From: Thelephora terrestris
Taxonomy: Eukaryota; Basidiomycota; Agaricomycetes; Thelephorales; Thelephoraceae
Assembly: GCA_015956445.1 (NCBI GenBank)
Contig: WIUZ02000008.1
Span: forward strand, 620,001 to 684,000
Reading direction: 5' to 3'
Length of the DNA stretch: 64,000 bases
The translations under genes were made by a program, and so were the position numbers. The notes beneath the pieces were generated by a model, which worked only from the letters and a program-made list of their open reading frames with translations, was not told the origin of the DNA and made no database searches. Of this stretch, positions 19,255 through 29,957 are shown piece by piece (position 1 is the first letter of the stretch; every line of letters starts with the position of its first letter).

Positions 19255-19505
19255 GGGGTGAAACCTAACCTAACATCAACCGAGCCTAACTGTAACCTGA
19301 ACCAATACTCGAACAAAATTATAGAACCGAAAACCTAAACCGGAACCGAAATCCCAACCTAAACCAAAAACCCAACCAAAACCAACCAAAACCAAAAACC
19401 CAACCTAAACTGAATTAAAGCACCGAAAACCTAAACCTAACTTAACCTATCTGAACCTAAAACCTAAACCTAACTTAACCTAGCTGAACCTGAAACCTCA
19501 ACGAT
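19255..19505 (-). repeat. degenerate telomere-like AACCTAA tract
   Basis: About 250 bases rich in AACCTAA, AACCAAAA and AACCGAAA, the complement of TTAGGTT-type units, strongly decayed. It resembles the arrays in P2 and P8 but with no visible inverted partner nearby. Confidence 0.6.
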
Positions 19506-19539
19506 AAATTGTAATACTGTTTATGGGGGAGGTTTGGGA

Positions 19540-19664
19540 GCCAGTGTAGTACGTATACCGCAATGGCAGGGCACTAGCAAAGGTTGCCAGTGTGGTACGT
19601 GTACCGCAATGGCAGGGCACTGGCAAAGGTTGCCAGTGTGGTACGTGTACCGCAATGGCAGGGG
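19540..19664 (+). repeat. tandem repeat, 46-base unit, about 2.7 copies
   Basis: Unit ccagtgtggtacgtgtaccg followed by caatggcagggcactggcaa and a short end; the first copy differs at a few positions. Each unit contains the inverted repeat GTACGTGTAC. Confidence 0.75.
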
Positions 19665-19679
19665 GGGTTCAGACGTTTT

Positions 19680-20505
19680 TTTGAATGGTTCGATAACCAG
19701 TTCCTATAGATAGGTCACGTGACCTGTTAGATTGATGCAAGAAGGGTTATTACGTAACTGTGGGTCCGATCATTTGATTGGCGCCCGTAGGTCCACATCA
19801 GTGGGCGCGGTGGGTCCAGTGGGTCCGTGGGCGTTTGTGGGTCCTTAGGGGTCCGTGGGCGTCTGTGGGTCCGTGGGTCCTTGTGGGTCCTCGAGCACCT
19901 GTGACTTGGGGAATTTTCGACTTTGACTCCTGTGACGTCATGCTGACTAATCGATCACCTGCCCTCGGGCAGGGGGCCCTTAACCGGGTACCGGCTAAGC
20001 GATCGGTTATAACTTGACCGAGCGGGCCGACGGGTTGATTCTTTCCCGACGATCGGGGCGCTCGTTCCTAACGGGGATTCATCGGATCAACTTAGGTCTG
20101 ATCCACCCGCGGCCTAGAACTGATGGCCTAAGGTAGTGACAGTGACGTAGTCGATGACGCCTTGCGGCGTTAAAGCTTAATATGACGTCGCGATCAACGC
20201 GCGTCCGTTAGGATCACGGCTATGGTTGAGCCGGTCCGGCGTTCGGTTTATTCCGGCGAGTAGCCAATTTTGCGTGGGAACTGATGAGACTGTACAGTCG
20301 AAAGGGATTATATAGCGCTCGATCGATCGCCGATCGAGTTCTATATCACTCTTCCCTCAACCACCACCATCTCCAGGTCGCCCCACCCCCTCAATAAAAC
20401 TCAAAAGTTTTATTTTTTAATCGGTATGCCCTTTTTGTCCACCCGCGACCTGACGGCCGCGGGTGGATTAGACCTAACCTAACCTAACCCTAACCTAACC
20501 TAACC
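19680..20505. other. GC-rich stretch with small hairpins and a second TAACC tract
   Basis: No convincing gene. Visible items: repeated gtgggtcc words (19765-19895); a TATA-like tatatagc near 20309; hairpins around 20317-20338 (CTCGATCG/CGATCGAG), 20394-20416 (AATAAAACT/AGTTTTATT) and 20438-20466 (CCACCCGCG/CGCGGGTGG); then CCTAACCTAACC repeats to about 20510. The three hairpins in 150 bases could mark an element end or a transcript end. Nothing here identifies which. Confidence 0.4.
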
Positions 20506-20776
20506 TAACCTAAAGTTACCCACAAAGACCAAGAAGCACAAAGGAAAGCAGGATGAAGACTTCAACCAGCTAGTGGACGACCTGAGTAACCTCAAGATTG
20601 ATGACCCCAAGTACTGGGTCAAATATGTACACTTTGCTCAGCAGTACCCACATCTCCAGAATTACGTAGAACCTCCTCCTAACCGAAACTCAGCAAGACC
20701 AAATCAACCTAGAAGACCATTCCAGAGGGATCTACCACCTCATCAGAACTTTGGCAACCAACAATTCCCCAACCCC
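20506..20776 (+). pseudogene. coding-like fragment interrupted by E6
   Basis: Open frame with a basic start (KTKKHKGK), then DEDFNQLVDDLSNLKIDDPK, YWVKYVHFAQQYPHLQNYVE and a Pro/Asn/Arg-rich end QPRRPFQRDLPPHQNFGNQQ. It stops being host sequence exactly at the E6 start (…CAACCCC|TGTCAGG). It looks like real protein, perhaps a low-complexity nucleic-acid-binding region, but no family was recognised and its start is unclear. Confidence 0.4.
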
Positions 20777-20961
20777 TGTCAGGAACATGGTATTTTTAAA
20801 CTTTTATAACACGCTCTTTCTTCGAACTCTTCTTACCACTTCTTATGTTTGAATGCTTTACACTCCTTATCCTTCACACCATTCATTCAAAACACACAAA
20901 ACGCGCATACATTCACGGCAATACGGAACAACATGGCTATACTAATGCTTATACAACGTCC

Positions 20962-21393
20962 TCAAAAGTCGACTCTATCTACGGCAGGCCTCATGGTCAT
21001 CACCCTTCCATCCCGGAGATCGAAGTGCTGGCCCCTCCTTGCGAGGACCTCCCCAAACATGGCGTCACCATCTTCGGCACTCAGCTGAACGACCAGTTCA
21101 AGCCGATAGGAAGAGATGCCTTCGAGCGGACCGATCAGCCTCCCAGATGTCACCGAACTGCGGAACACCTGGTCCCACATCTCCATCACCGGGTGACTGC
21201 TCAACAGCACTATCGACGTAGTCGGCAAGCGACCCTCCGTCTCCCTCGTCGGACCCCTGGGCGGAATCCTGTCTTGCGAGTCGAAGCTGGTGGCGAAGCT
21301 GGATCTCCGACTCGACCTGTCGGTAGGGGCGGTTGATCCGATAGCGGAACTCTCGTCCCCTATCTCGACCAGACTGGTCACCATCTGACTCAA
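20962..21393 (-). CDS. gene C1, second-frame C-terminal part
   Basis: A +1 frame overlapping the end of C1 exon 4. Shared with C3: PTRETEGRLP, SSVTSGRLIGPLEG, SYRLELVVQLSAEDGDAMFG. Comparison with C3 shows synonymous changes in this frame after the FGDIW point (for example CCG/CCC, GGC/GGA, CGG/CGA, CTG/CTA, CTG/TTG), but first-frame synonymous changes before it. The C-terminal end of the real product probably lies here, reached by a +1 shift or unusual splice. It ends AVDRVDF-stop. Confidence 0.5.
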   Translation of the reverse strand: MSQMVTSLVEIGDESSAIGSTAPTDRSSRRSSFATSFDSQDRIPPRGPTRETEGRLPTTSIVLLSSHPVMEMWDQVFRSSVTSGRLIGPLEGISSYRLELVVQLSAEDGDAMFGEVLARRGQHFDLRDGRVMTMRPAVDRVDF

Positions 21394-22700
21394 CTGGACG
21401 CGGGTATGGGTAAGCCGATGGAGCCATGCGATGAGCAGGACGGCGTCGAGAGCGTTTGCAACGTTGCCCCTTAGTCACCGGACGTACCTTGGCGACCCTC
21501 GGAGCATCTTCAGCTCGGTCAACCTCCATGACCTCATCCTCAATCTTCACCAACTGATGGATCGGCTGCAAGACGCAGCGCCCACAGTTCTCCTTGTCGG
21601 AAGCGGCCAAGGTGGAAGCCGGACCTGGAGTCAGAACGGGAACCGCGTTCTCGATCGGAGGCGTCGCATAGGACGACGGAGTAGGAGATGGAAGTACCAC
21701 CTCGTCGGCGTACTCCAACTCGAACGGAACATCGGCGGTCCCCTGACCAACCAATTTGGGACCCTTCTGGCAGTTGCAGGTTTTGTCCTGCAAGGACTCG
21801 ACCTGCGCTGTCAACACAGCCACCACGTTCTCGAGTTCTTCGGTCTAGGAAATGTCAGCTTCTATCATTTCAAGCAATGATGAAAGAGGCATTACCTTTT
21901 CATCCCTCCTGGCCAACGCCCCCTTGATGTTGTTGTCACGAACCTTCAACCCTGCGATCAACTCCTGATGATTGGCGACCATTGCCTCCAACGCCTCGTT
22001 CGTCCCTTGTTGGAAGGCTGCCAAAGTCTCCTTCATCTGAAGACCCTCCGCTGACAGACGAAGGACGTCTGCCTTCGCCTCTTTCACTTCGCGCTCCAAT
22101 CGTTCAACCTAGGCAGTCTGATTAGTCGAGAGTCATACTCGAATATTCAGACAGAAAACCTACCCGGTTTTCTCCTTCCCGAACGAGCGACCACAAAAGA
22201 CTAGTGGAAGCGGTAGCATGGCGGACAGCCCGAGGAACGGTCGCTCCGTGCTCCAACAGATCCTGATCGTAGATCCCCCTCTGCAGGGTGTACCAGAGTT
22301 CCTTCTTGATCGGATGCTCCAGCTCCCCGAACCTACCCCTCATCTGGAAGGCCACCTTCTCGGCGATGATCGTACGGACCCAAAGCTCATCATCCCAGGT
22401 TAACCCCTTCAAATGAGGCATCGTCTCCCTGAGACGTTCGGCGTCCACTTCCGTGACAACCTCCAAGATCTAGAAGCCGTTAGTCTGACATCAAACGCCA
22501 AAAGAACGGACCTCTACCTAGAGGAAGGCGTTAGTGCGAACACACGAAGCTCTAGGTCTCCCCCATACCTGGTCATCCGTGGTATAGGGAGTCCCAGCCG
22601 CACAGGCGTAGGTCTTGCGAGCGGCGGCACGACGGTCGATACGAGAAATGGTGGAGAGACCATTGGCGACTTTGTAGGTATGGTTGTTGGGGAAGGACAT
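21098..22700 (-). CDS. gene C1, four-exon coiled-coil protein
   Basis: Exons (minus strand) 22700-22569, 22469-22164, 22108-21896 and 21844-21098, all in phase 0. Introns start GTATGG, GTAGGT, GTAATG and end in TAG; sizes 99, 55 and 51 bases. Exon 1: MSFPNNHTYKVANGLSTISR. Exon 2: a folded-looking domain, TWDDELWVRTIIAEKVAFQM and ELWYTLQRGIYDQDLLEHGA. Exon 3 and early exon 4: coiled coil (VERLEREVKEAKADVLRLSA; EELENVVAVLTAQVESLQDK), then CNCQKG. Later exon 4: basic GQRCKRSRRR, FRYRINRPYRQVESEIQLRH and an acidic end GDGDVGPGVPQFGDIW. 465 residues in the first frame. Paralogue of gene D in design. Family unknown. Confidence 0.68.
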
Positions 22701-22760
22701 GTTTTGGTAAGATGATGGGGAAGTTGCTGGTGTTGCTGATCAAGGATGGCTCCAAGAAGA

Positions 22761-24088
22761 CGTCCTTCTTATAGCCTAGATCGGTGATCCTTCACGTGAC
22801 CTACCTCGACGAACCTCATTGGTCCGGGTCACATCAACTTCCGCCCCTGTACCATCATCGTTGGCTTACTACATCAAGCTGACACCTCGGCCCGCGGGAC
22901 GGCCTTGGAAGAACTTCGTTCCGGAACGCCTAGAACGCGCGCGCATTAAAAATAGGTCTCAAGACCCTGATGACCCCTTTATGACATCATGAACCCCTTT
23001 TCACGACCCCTCATGACTTTACGATTACGAGCAACCCTGAACCCTGGAACACACACGTGGGCACGGGGTATCAACATTTGGACACTGTGCTTCTAATCGG
23101 ATAGTAACCCTATCTGATCTAGTTGTGCTTTGGAAGCAGAGTAGGCCCAAGCCGAGAACGGCGGCCGAAGAATATAATCCCTGGTGCCACTTAGGAAGAA
23201 CGATATTCCCAGGTGCTATGCCTAATCAAGACTGGGTCTGATCAAGCGATTACGGTTGCAACTCCCAGGTTACTGCCTGTCCGTTGGTATCATACCACCT
23301 ACCGACAACAAGGGATGTGTAGAGTTCCTTCGATCTCTAGCCAATCACAGAAGCTCAGAGACGGTGCTCACCTGACCCTTGGGTGTGGTCTAGATTCAGG
23401 TACGAACTTTCATGACCCATGCCCCTATTTCTTCTAGGACTAGTGTTATCTTTACCCCTATGTTTCATGCGGACATTCATTATCTTTTATGCAATCCTTC
23501 ACACGCTAGTAAGGCCCTTTGTCCTTTATTCTCCCACGCGTCACATTTGTTCGCTTCCCTTACTTAGCGTTCTCACACTCTTTATCTCCCTTTGTTCTGG
23601 ACTTGATAAGGGTATATTAGGGTATTGACGTCATGGCCACTCCTTTAGTATAAGTAGCAACTGTGGCTGTATCGTAGTACCTTAGTTTTGTTACCTCAGG
23701 AAATCCTCTGCCCTTCTCAGCCCAGTTGCAGTTAAGGACAAGTCAGAGTTTCTTGTTTGATCCAAGACATCCCCATCTGCTCTCCCTCCCGCTCTGCGCG
23801 TCAACTGCGCCTCGTAACTATAGACTCCCAGCAGTCATATTAGAACACCTCGAGCGTCCAGTCGATCAACTGGTGGAGTCATCAATCCTGTTGTAGGGAT
23901 AAACCCTTGCTTGTTAAACCGAACGAAGTGCGGTTTAGGTTGGGTTTCTCTTTAGGATTTCGACCTGACTTGTAGTGACCTCGGACAACCTACCGGAAGA
24001 ATAGAGACGTGATCGTTCTCTCACAAGCTAGTTGGACTAGTGAGTACTCCGCGGAGTCGGCTCAGTGAACTGGTAGTTGTTGGGGTAG
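22761..24088. other. intergenic, no gene recognised
   Basis: About 1.3 kb without a coherent reading frame. Includes the point (after 23233) beyond which the right-hand duplicate leaves the window. The last few hundred bases may include lost 5' exons of the Plavaka-type gene, but no matching motifs could be read. Confidence 0.4.
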
Positions 24089-25171
24089 AGTGGCCCTGAC
24101 AAAGACCCAGCAGAGCTAGCTTCGTTTTCCGTAATGCAAGATCCGGCTGCAAAGGTACTTCCACTCGTTTGTGGCATCGATGTTCTGACCTCTCCTATAG
24201 AATTTCATTTTCAAACTTCGTGTTCACCTCCTCAGCCGACTTCTCGGGAAAGGCCTTAATGGTGACGATCCATGCCTGTTCACAGATGAGGAACGAAACT
24301 CCGTTCGGATCGTCGACAACATCATCTATTCAGTAAAGCAATTGTCCGTCAACTATACAACGTACGACGTCCGCCGTGACCGGGATACAGTAAATACCAG
24401 CAGCCGTCCCTACATCATGGTTTGGTCACCCGAATCAGGGGGTACCCACCCATACTGGTACGCCCAAGTTCTTGGGATTCATCACACCCTTGTGTCAACG
24501 ACCCATCCGGCGGCCTTGAAACATTCCGTTCAGCACATTCAATTTTTGTGGGTCCGATGGCTTGGCGCTGAGCCGGGATACCGTTCTGGATCGCGGGTGG
24601 CTCTCCTTCCAAAGGTCGGCTTTGTTGAGATTGAAGATGACGATGCGTTTGGGTTTTTAGACCCAGACCTTGTAATCCGAGGCACTCATCTCATTCCTGC
24701 GTTTCACTCTGGACGTACGACCAATCTGATGCCATACAATGGACCCACCATTGCACGCCTCGCTGGGGAGAAGGATGACTGGGAGAACTTTTATGTGAAC
24801 ATGTAAGGGTTTCTCCTGATCCAATCTTATGTTAATTCTGACTTATCTTCAGCTTCGTCGACCGTGATATGTTCGTACGGTATCTTGGGGGAGGCATCGG
24901 TCATCTTGAACAGTTCCCTGCAGCAAACAATGACAATGAAATTACATACGACTATGAAGATAACGAAGGTGATACAGCTAGAGATGACAATGGGGCAGAG
25001 GAAGGCAGAGATAATGAAGGAGAGGAGGGTGGTGAGGAAGATGAGGATGGCGAGGATGAGGACGGCGAGGATGAGGACGGTGAAGAGAGCGAGGAAAGTG
25101 AGGAAGATGAGGAGTCCGAAACCGATGATGCTGGGGGTAGTTCCGACGAGGATATGGGGAACTCGTATTAA
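24089..25171 (+). pseudogene. Plavaka/KDZ-type transposase, C-terminal fragment
   Basis: Three exons: 24089-24154, 24201-24804, then from about 24853 to 25171, with introns GTACTT...CTATAG (46 bases) and GTAAGG...CTTCAG. Motifs I associate with fungal Plavaka-type (CMC/KDZ) transposases are in order: DPAELASFSVMQDP, HLLSRLLGKG, VNYTTYDVRRDRDT, IMVWSP, PYWYAQVLGI, FLWVRWLGAEPG, GFVEI, AFGFLDPDLVIRGTHLIPAF, WENFYVNM and FVDRDMFVRYLGGGIGHLEQ. An acidic Glu/Asp repeat tail follows. The catalytic N-terminal part is absent, so the gene is truncated. It is the only DNA-transposase relative seen in the window and a plausible relic of a source of enzyme for CACTG palindromes. Confidence 0.7.
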
Positions 25172-25792
25172 AGTATTTATTGTGTAATATATTGGTTGTC
25201 AGAACGTCGAAGGGCGTGATCGGGTTGCTTCTCCCAGTCAGTCACTCTCGAGCGTTGAGTGATGCCCCATTCCGCACGAGTGACTGGCACAGCACAAGTT
25301 CCCCTCTCTTTCTACTTGCTCCCGTGCGCATACAACCCAGGTCGTTTCTCCAAGCTCAATCCTCCCCCCCAATGCGAGCCCGCACGCAGGTGGTGCCCCA
25401 CGTTGTACTCCCTCATCCGGTTCCCGCACTTCCAACCAAACTCTTCTCGCCCATCACAGACAGGAAGAGCTTGGACAGCTGGGATAGTTCCACCCACGAA
25501 GACAATTTCGCTACAGAACGGAAGCCAGAACACATCCCAAAGTCCCGAAGAGTATGCACCCTCCTCCGATTTCTTGCATTTTGAGCCGTGAATTAACCTC
25601 CCCCTCCCCTCTATTCTTATCTCACGTTTGGACAGTCATCGGACATGTTACCGTCCCATCTACTCACAGGAGCTCAGATGGCTGGATCCACCCATATACT
25701 CGTCGGTCACCATTTGCCGTCACCCGATACCTCGGCTCCATCCAGACACTGGTCCCTCTTGAACTTGTTCATCGACGATATCTATTGCCACT

Positions 25793-26293
25793 CACTGGGG
25801 GCAGGGGCACCTGGAATTGGTGATTACATCTTGATTACATGGTGAGTTCATGTGCACTTTTCAATGATTGTAATCACCGATTCCAGGTTGATTACATTTC
25901 AAATGTTACCTTGACATGTAATTCAACTGTGCCCACCAACTCCATCTGAAATTTCCTCAAAATGTTCCCAAGCAATGTTTCCTGAATGTGCCCACTGGGC
26001 ACATTGTGAAAACATCTCATGTTTTTGAGCGCATTTAGATTACATCTTGGACGATTGAAGAACATGTTGACTACATTGCAGCATCATTTTTGCCGACAGG
26101 TAAAAAACATCCCAGAAACATTTGTAGATAACATTTCAAATGTAATTGGTGGACATTGGCTGGATTACATGTCAAGGTAACATTTGAAATGTAATCAATC
26201 TGGAATTGGCAATTACAATTATTGAAAAGTGCACATGAACTCACCATCCAATCAAGATGTAATCACTGATTCCAGGTTCCCCTGCCCCCAGTG
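25793..26293. repeat. P5, CACTGGGG-family palindrome (501 bases)
   Basis: CACTGGGGGCAGGGGCACC ... TGCCCCCAGTG with a 3-base duplication ACT on both sides (25790-25792, 26294-26296). Close relative of P4. It lies in or just before the ADIP-like gene. Confidence 0.88.
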
Positions 26294-26676
26294 ACTGAAG
26301 CTCAAGACACCAATATCTCCAAGCCGCACTACGACTGCTTGATTTGTTTGCCCGAATTTGGACGTCAGTGCGACGCAGGGAAGGTTCGACAAGGGGTATC
26401 TTGATATCGCTTTGGAGGACGTTGAGAACGCGAGGGTGAATCTCGCCGAGGAGAACGATGTGCTGAGGAAGTTGGTTGTGGATTGTGTGAATGGAGCTCA
26501 GGGGTTGTTGCATAGGATCAAATATCGTGGTGACGAACGACATATGGTCGACGAGGTACGAGATTCAGCTCGACCGCAACTTTTGGTCACGAAACTGACC
26601 CCGTATCAGCCCACTCCTGTGACCGAGGCACAGTTGTTCCCATTGGCCCCTATGAACGCCACCCGGGAGGCATTCA

Positions 26677-27399
26677 CACTGGGGGCAGACCCCTACTTAC
26701 CTGGCAGGCAAATTGAGGGTTTTTTGAGAGTTTTTCAACAATTTACTCAGATTTTACCCAGTGGGTTAATTGTGAACAAATTCAAAACTTACCCACCACT
26801 TTGCCCACACTTTGATCAGTGGGTAAGTTTTGAATTTGTTCTGAACAAGCTCATCAGTTTGCCCATGAGGTACTTCTTTGACAAAGCTTCAAGGGTTCTT
26901 TCACAAATTGTACAAAATGTGTCCACCACATTATCTGAGCCACTCACCCAGAGTTCTTTCACAAATTACCCAGAAATTTGCCCACAACATGTTTAATCAT
27001 GTATGCAGTGGGATTGTTGAGAGTTTGTCAAGAAATTGAGCATATCAAGAGTTTGTTGTGATTACATCAAAGAAAACCTGGTGGGTATGTTACTGAGTAT
27101 GTTGTGAGCAAGTTTTGAAAGAATTCTTGATGAGTGGCTCAGAGCATGTGGTGGGCATATTTGGTGGAATTTGTGAAAGAACCCTTGGGGTTTGTCAAAG
27201 AAGTACCTCATGGGCAAACTGATGAGCTTGTTCAGAACAAATTCAAAACTTACCCACTGATCAAAGTGTGGGCAAAGTGGTGGGTAAGTTTTGAATTTGT
27301 TCACAATTAACCCACTGGGTAAAATCTGAGTAAATTGTTGAAAAACTCTCAAAAAACCCTCAATTTGCCTGCCAGGTAAGTAGGGGTCTGCCCCCAGTG
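26677..27399. repeat. P6, CACTGGGG-family palindrome (723 bases)
   Basis: CACTGGGGGCAGACCCC ... TGCCCCCAGTG with duplication TCA (26674-26676, 27400-27402). It splits an exon of the ADIP-like gene. With the palindrome and one TCA left out, the frame reads on as REAF|K|GILHAVGDTI, showing precise insertion into coding sequence. Confidence 0.9.
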
Positions 27400-28326
27400 T
27401 CAAGGGAATCTTGCATGCTGTCGGCGACACGATAGAGAAGCGACCGGATAACATCCCCGATCCTAGCGATTCACGTAACGCTGACGTCGCCAAGCTTAAC
27501 GCTATCGTCCAACATTTGCGAAATGAACCTGGTAAGCTATCACTCCCCTCTGAGATTGTGCTTGATCTAAGGTGTCGCTCCTTCACAGATCAAGCGCGAT
27601 GCCACACCTCTGATTACGCCAGTCAAGCCCGATCACTCGTGGACAAGTTCATAAAGGGCCAGGATTCTTCGCGCGTTCTTTCGAGCTCTCCAGACGTGGA
27701 CTCGGAGACAACATCGATAGAGAAGAGGCGGTTGCAGGCTGAGCGTGATGAACTCGATGAGGATCGTCGTAACCTCACCGAAGCCGCCTTGAAGCTTGGC
27801 CGGGAGAGGGCAGCGCTTGAGGTTCAGCGGTTAGAGTTCTTGGAGGATCGACGGGCGTGGGACGTCAAGAAGATGATTGATGACCTTCCGCCTTCACCCA
27901 AAGCCACAGGAGCGCCTATGTCGTCCACAGTGGTCAAGTCTGCGTTGAAGGAGAAGCTGGCTTCTCCTTCACGCAGGAAATCGACGCTCTTCCTCCCTTT
28001 CTTGCCAGCCCCCGCAATGATCGACGTTCCTCGTTTCTGCCTCGAGGCTTGGGTTTTCAACGGGATTTCAAGTTTGGTTCCCCTCCCAAGAAAGTAGCTC
28101 CAATGCAGACATTGGATACCGAGCTAATCCCCTCTTCCCTACCCCCGCCCTCGAGAGAGACCATCGCCCGCATGACGGGTGTGGAGGATCTATTGGCTTC
28201 TTGCACCCAACCAAAGGAACTTGTGACTACAGAGTTTGTCGTCCCTCCGCGTTCGCCTCAGTCATCACTATCCCCACCTTCAAAACCCACAAGCCATGCC
28301 CCCTTCAAACTTTCTGCCCCTTCCAT

Positions 28327-29330
28327 TGAACTGCTACTATCCGGGTGGAGTCGGGACGCGACCAGAATAGCAGAAGTGGGGGTGAGGGGTCGCCGGTTGT
28401 GCAGAGGTCGGGAAGGGGAGAGAAGCTAGACAGAGGAGAGGGAACCACGGTAGGTCGCGACATTGTCGGGACGAGAAGGGAGAACTTCGTACTAGCAAAC
28501 TCCTGCTAGACGATGACGATGGGCTAGGGGGCTAGTGGGCGATGGGCTAGTGGGCTAGGGGGCTATTGGAACTATGGGGCTAGTGGAATCGATGTCAGAG
28601 CGAGGGGCTGGAGGTTTTCGATGATCAGTTCGTTCAGGCAGAAGGGAGAAGAGGTGTGAAGAGGCCCGGGGGTTTCTTGTTTTGTCAACTAGCTAGTACA
28701 GGGTATTTATAGGTGAAGACGGTGCGATCTACGCGAAAGAGATGGGAAAAGTAGCGAACAAATGGAGAAACGGTGGGAGAATAAGAACAGGTAGATAGAA
28801 GGGGATAAACGAGAGTCCGACGCAGGGTAGGGAGACGAACGGTTCGTCGGGAGGCCGGAACGAGGCTGGGACAGGTCTTACCGAGAGGATGGAGCGATCG
28901 TGAGGAACAGAACCAAAAGGGGAAGTCTACAGGTTCGAGGTCAAAAGATCGTAACCGGGCGGGGGAGCGGGAGCAGTTGAAGATGATTGACGAGCGAGAA
29001 GGAACGAGTCGGCACGTGTCTAGACTGAAGGGAACCGGACCGGGGGAGGGGACGCGTCATCGCGACGAGATAAGGGATCGGGAGGCATCGGCCGATCAAC
29101 ACGTCATGTGCTGTTCGGGGAGGACGGCCACGGATGCGGAAGCAGTAGGCGATGACGCACGTCGAAGGGATCGCGAGAACGGTTTGATGATCGGGACGTC
29201 AAGTGGGCGTGACACCCCTGTGACCGATCGAGGGGTCGTCGGCTCGCGTAGTCAGTAGCTAGCGGGGTAGGGAGACAGGGACTGGGGACTAGCACTAGAT
29301 TTGAAGGTCGCGCGAATAGATGGCGGGTCA
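28327..29330 (-). repeat. gypsy 3' LTR (1,004 bases)
   Basis: On the minus strand it starts TGACCCGCC and ends GCAGTTCA. It matches the 5' LTR (43143-44112 plus 48057-48090) with about ten differences, all transitions and nearly all at CpG. A TATA-like run lies on the minus strand within cagggtatttatagg (about 28697). It is fused at its left edge to the ADIP-like gene. Confidence 0.85.
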
Positions 29331-29342
29331 TCTCCTCGAGAC
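29331..29342 (-). promoter_or_regulatory. polypurine tract of the gypsy element
   Basis: Minus-strand CTCGAGGAGA directly precedes the 3' LTR start TGACCC, the expected place for the plus-strand primer of reverse transcription. Confidence 0.5.
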
Positions 29343-29481
29343 TTTAAAATTCAACCACCCTTGGTTGCATGAGGTCGCCATGAGGCAAACGTGAGGCGTC
29401 CAAATCGGGAAGGCCGCACGGAAGCAAAACGACGAGATCGCGGTTTCGCCAACTCATCACTTTTCTTTTCTGACCTCTGCC

Positions 29482-29736
29482 ATGTCTTCCTCTTCCAAAT
29501 GGACTCCTCCTCCTGCTGAATCAGACGTGGCCGCTCGTGTACGAATGCTGCAGCACGCTGTCGCCTACATGCTCCGTGCTCGTGAGATGTTCGCGAGATC
29601 CACGGGCAGATATGCGGGATATGAAGATGACCTTGACCCCGCGGAGGACGCCATGATGAGCGTGGTTGGGGAGACCTCGCGGCGCATTCGAGCTGAGTTT
29701 GGAGAGGGTCGTGACTGCAGAGGTGACGGGGCATAG
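29482..29736 (+). CDS. small antisense ORF in the gypsy 3' region
   Basis: 84 codons on the strand opposite to gag-pol, between integrase and the 3' LTR. ATG lies in a good context (ctgccATGtcttcc) after a pyrimidine-rich leader. Product: MSSSSKWTPPPAESDVAARV, then a helix-like RMLQHAVAYMLRAREMFARS, then acidic YEDDLDPAEDAMMSVVGETS. No known domain. The amino-acid make-up looks protein-like rather than random, but conservation cannot be tested here. Confidence 0.4.
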   Translation: MSSSSKWTPPPAESDVAARVRMLQHAVAYMLRAREMFARSTGRYAGYEDDLDPAEDAMMSVVGETSRRIRAEFGEGRDCRGDGA

Positions 29737-29957
29737 TCCAAGGTAAGAGTGAATCAGCTGGTCATTGATGCGCAACTGCGAAGAAAAAGGGGTTGTAAAG
29801 ATGATGAAAGAAGGACAGCGGGCAAAGGAAACGTGGGTGTCTAGAAGCTAGATCGAAAGTGGGACAGCGTTAGAATCTTAGAAGGAGGCGGTTGCGAAAG
29901 TAAATAGAGAGGTGCATAGCTATAGTCCAGAATAAATACGAGACAGGTTGGTCTGTC

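Larger units (their letters stand above)
20777..22760. mobile_element. E6, TGTCAGG-family element carrying gene C1 (far end not located)
   Basis: Begins TGTCAGGAACATGG right after ACCCC and contains spliced gene C1 reading toward this end, as gene C3 reads toward the matching end of E7. No ACA followed by ACCCC was found downstream, so the right boundary is a guess set just beyond the C1 start. The element may extend further or be truncated. Confidence 0.6.
25372..28326 (+). pseudogene. ADIP/afadin-alpha-actinin-binding-like gene, interrupted
   Basis: The recognisable part runs 26358-28326. Coding pieces: 26358-26555; intron 26556-26609 (GTACGA...ATCAG); 26610-26676; palindrome P6; 27403-27531; likely intron 27532-27588 (GTAAGC...CACAG); 27589 on. 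Motifs: KGYLDIALEDVENARVNLAE, LRKLVVDCVNGAQGLLHR, DEPTPVTEAQLFPLAPMNAT; coiled coil EKRRLQAERDELDEDRRNL; then SSFLPRGLGFQRDFKFGSPP after a one-base frame slip near 27990. The order resembles fungal ADIP-domain (spindle-pole/Msd1-like) proteins. The gypsy LTR removes the C-terminus. Sequence 25372-25792 is open and possibly spliced (KSRR|intron to 25635|SSDMLPSHLL) but its link to ADIP is doubtful. Confidence 0.55.

Noticed and set aside
24869-25171. Glu/Asp-rich ORF as a separate gene
   Set aside because: It follows a GT-AG intron in phase with the transposase-like exons and contains the FVDRDMF motif, so it is the C-terminal exon of that gene.
29351-29734. Minus-strand 127-codon ORF opposite the small antisense ORF
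   Set aside because: Composition (His, Arg, Pro-rich) is typical of the reverse frame of a coding sequence; no gypsy domain is expected after integrase here.
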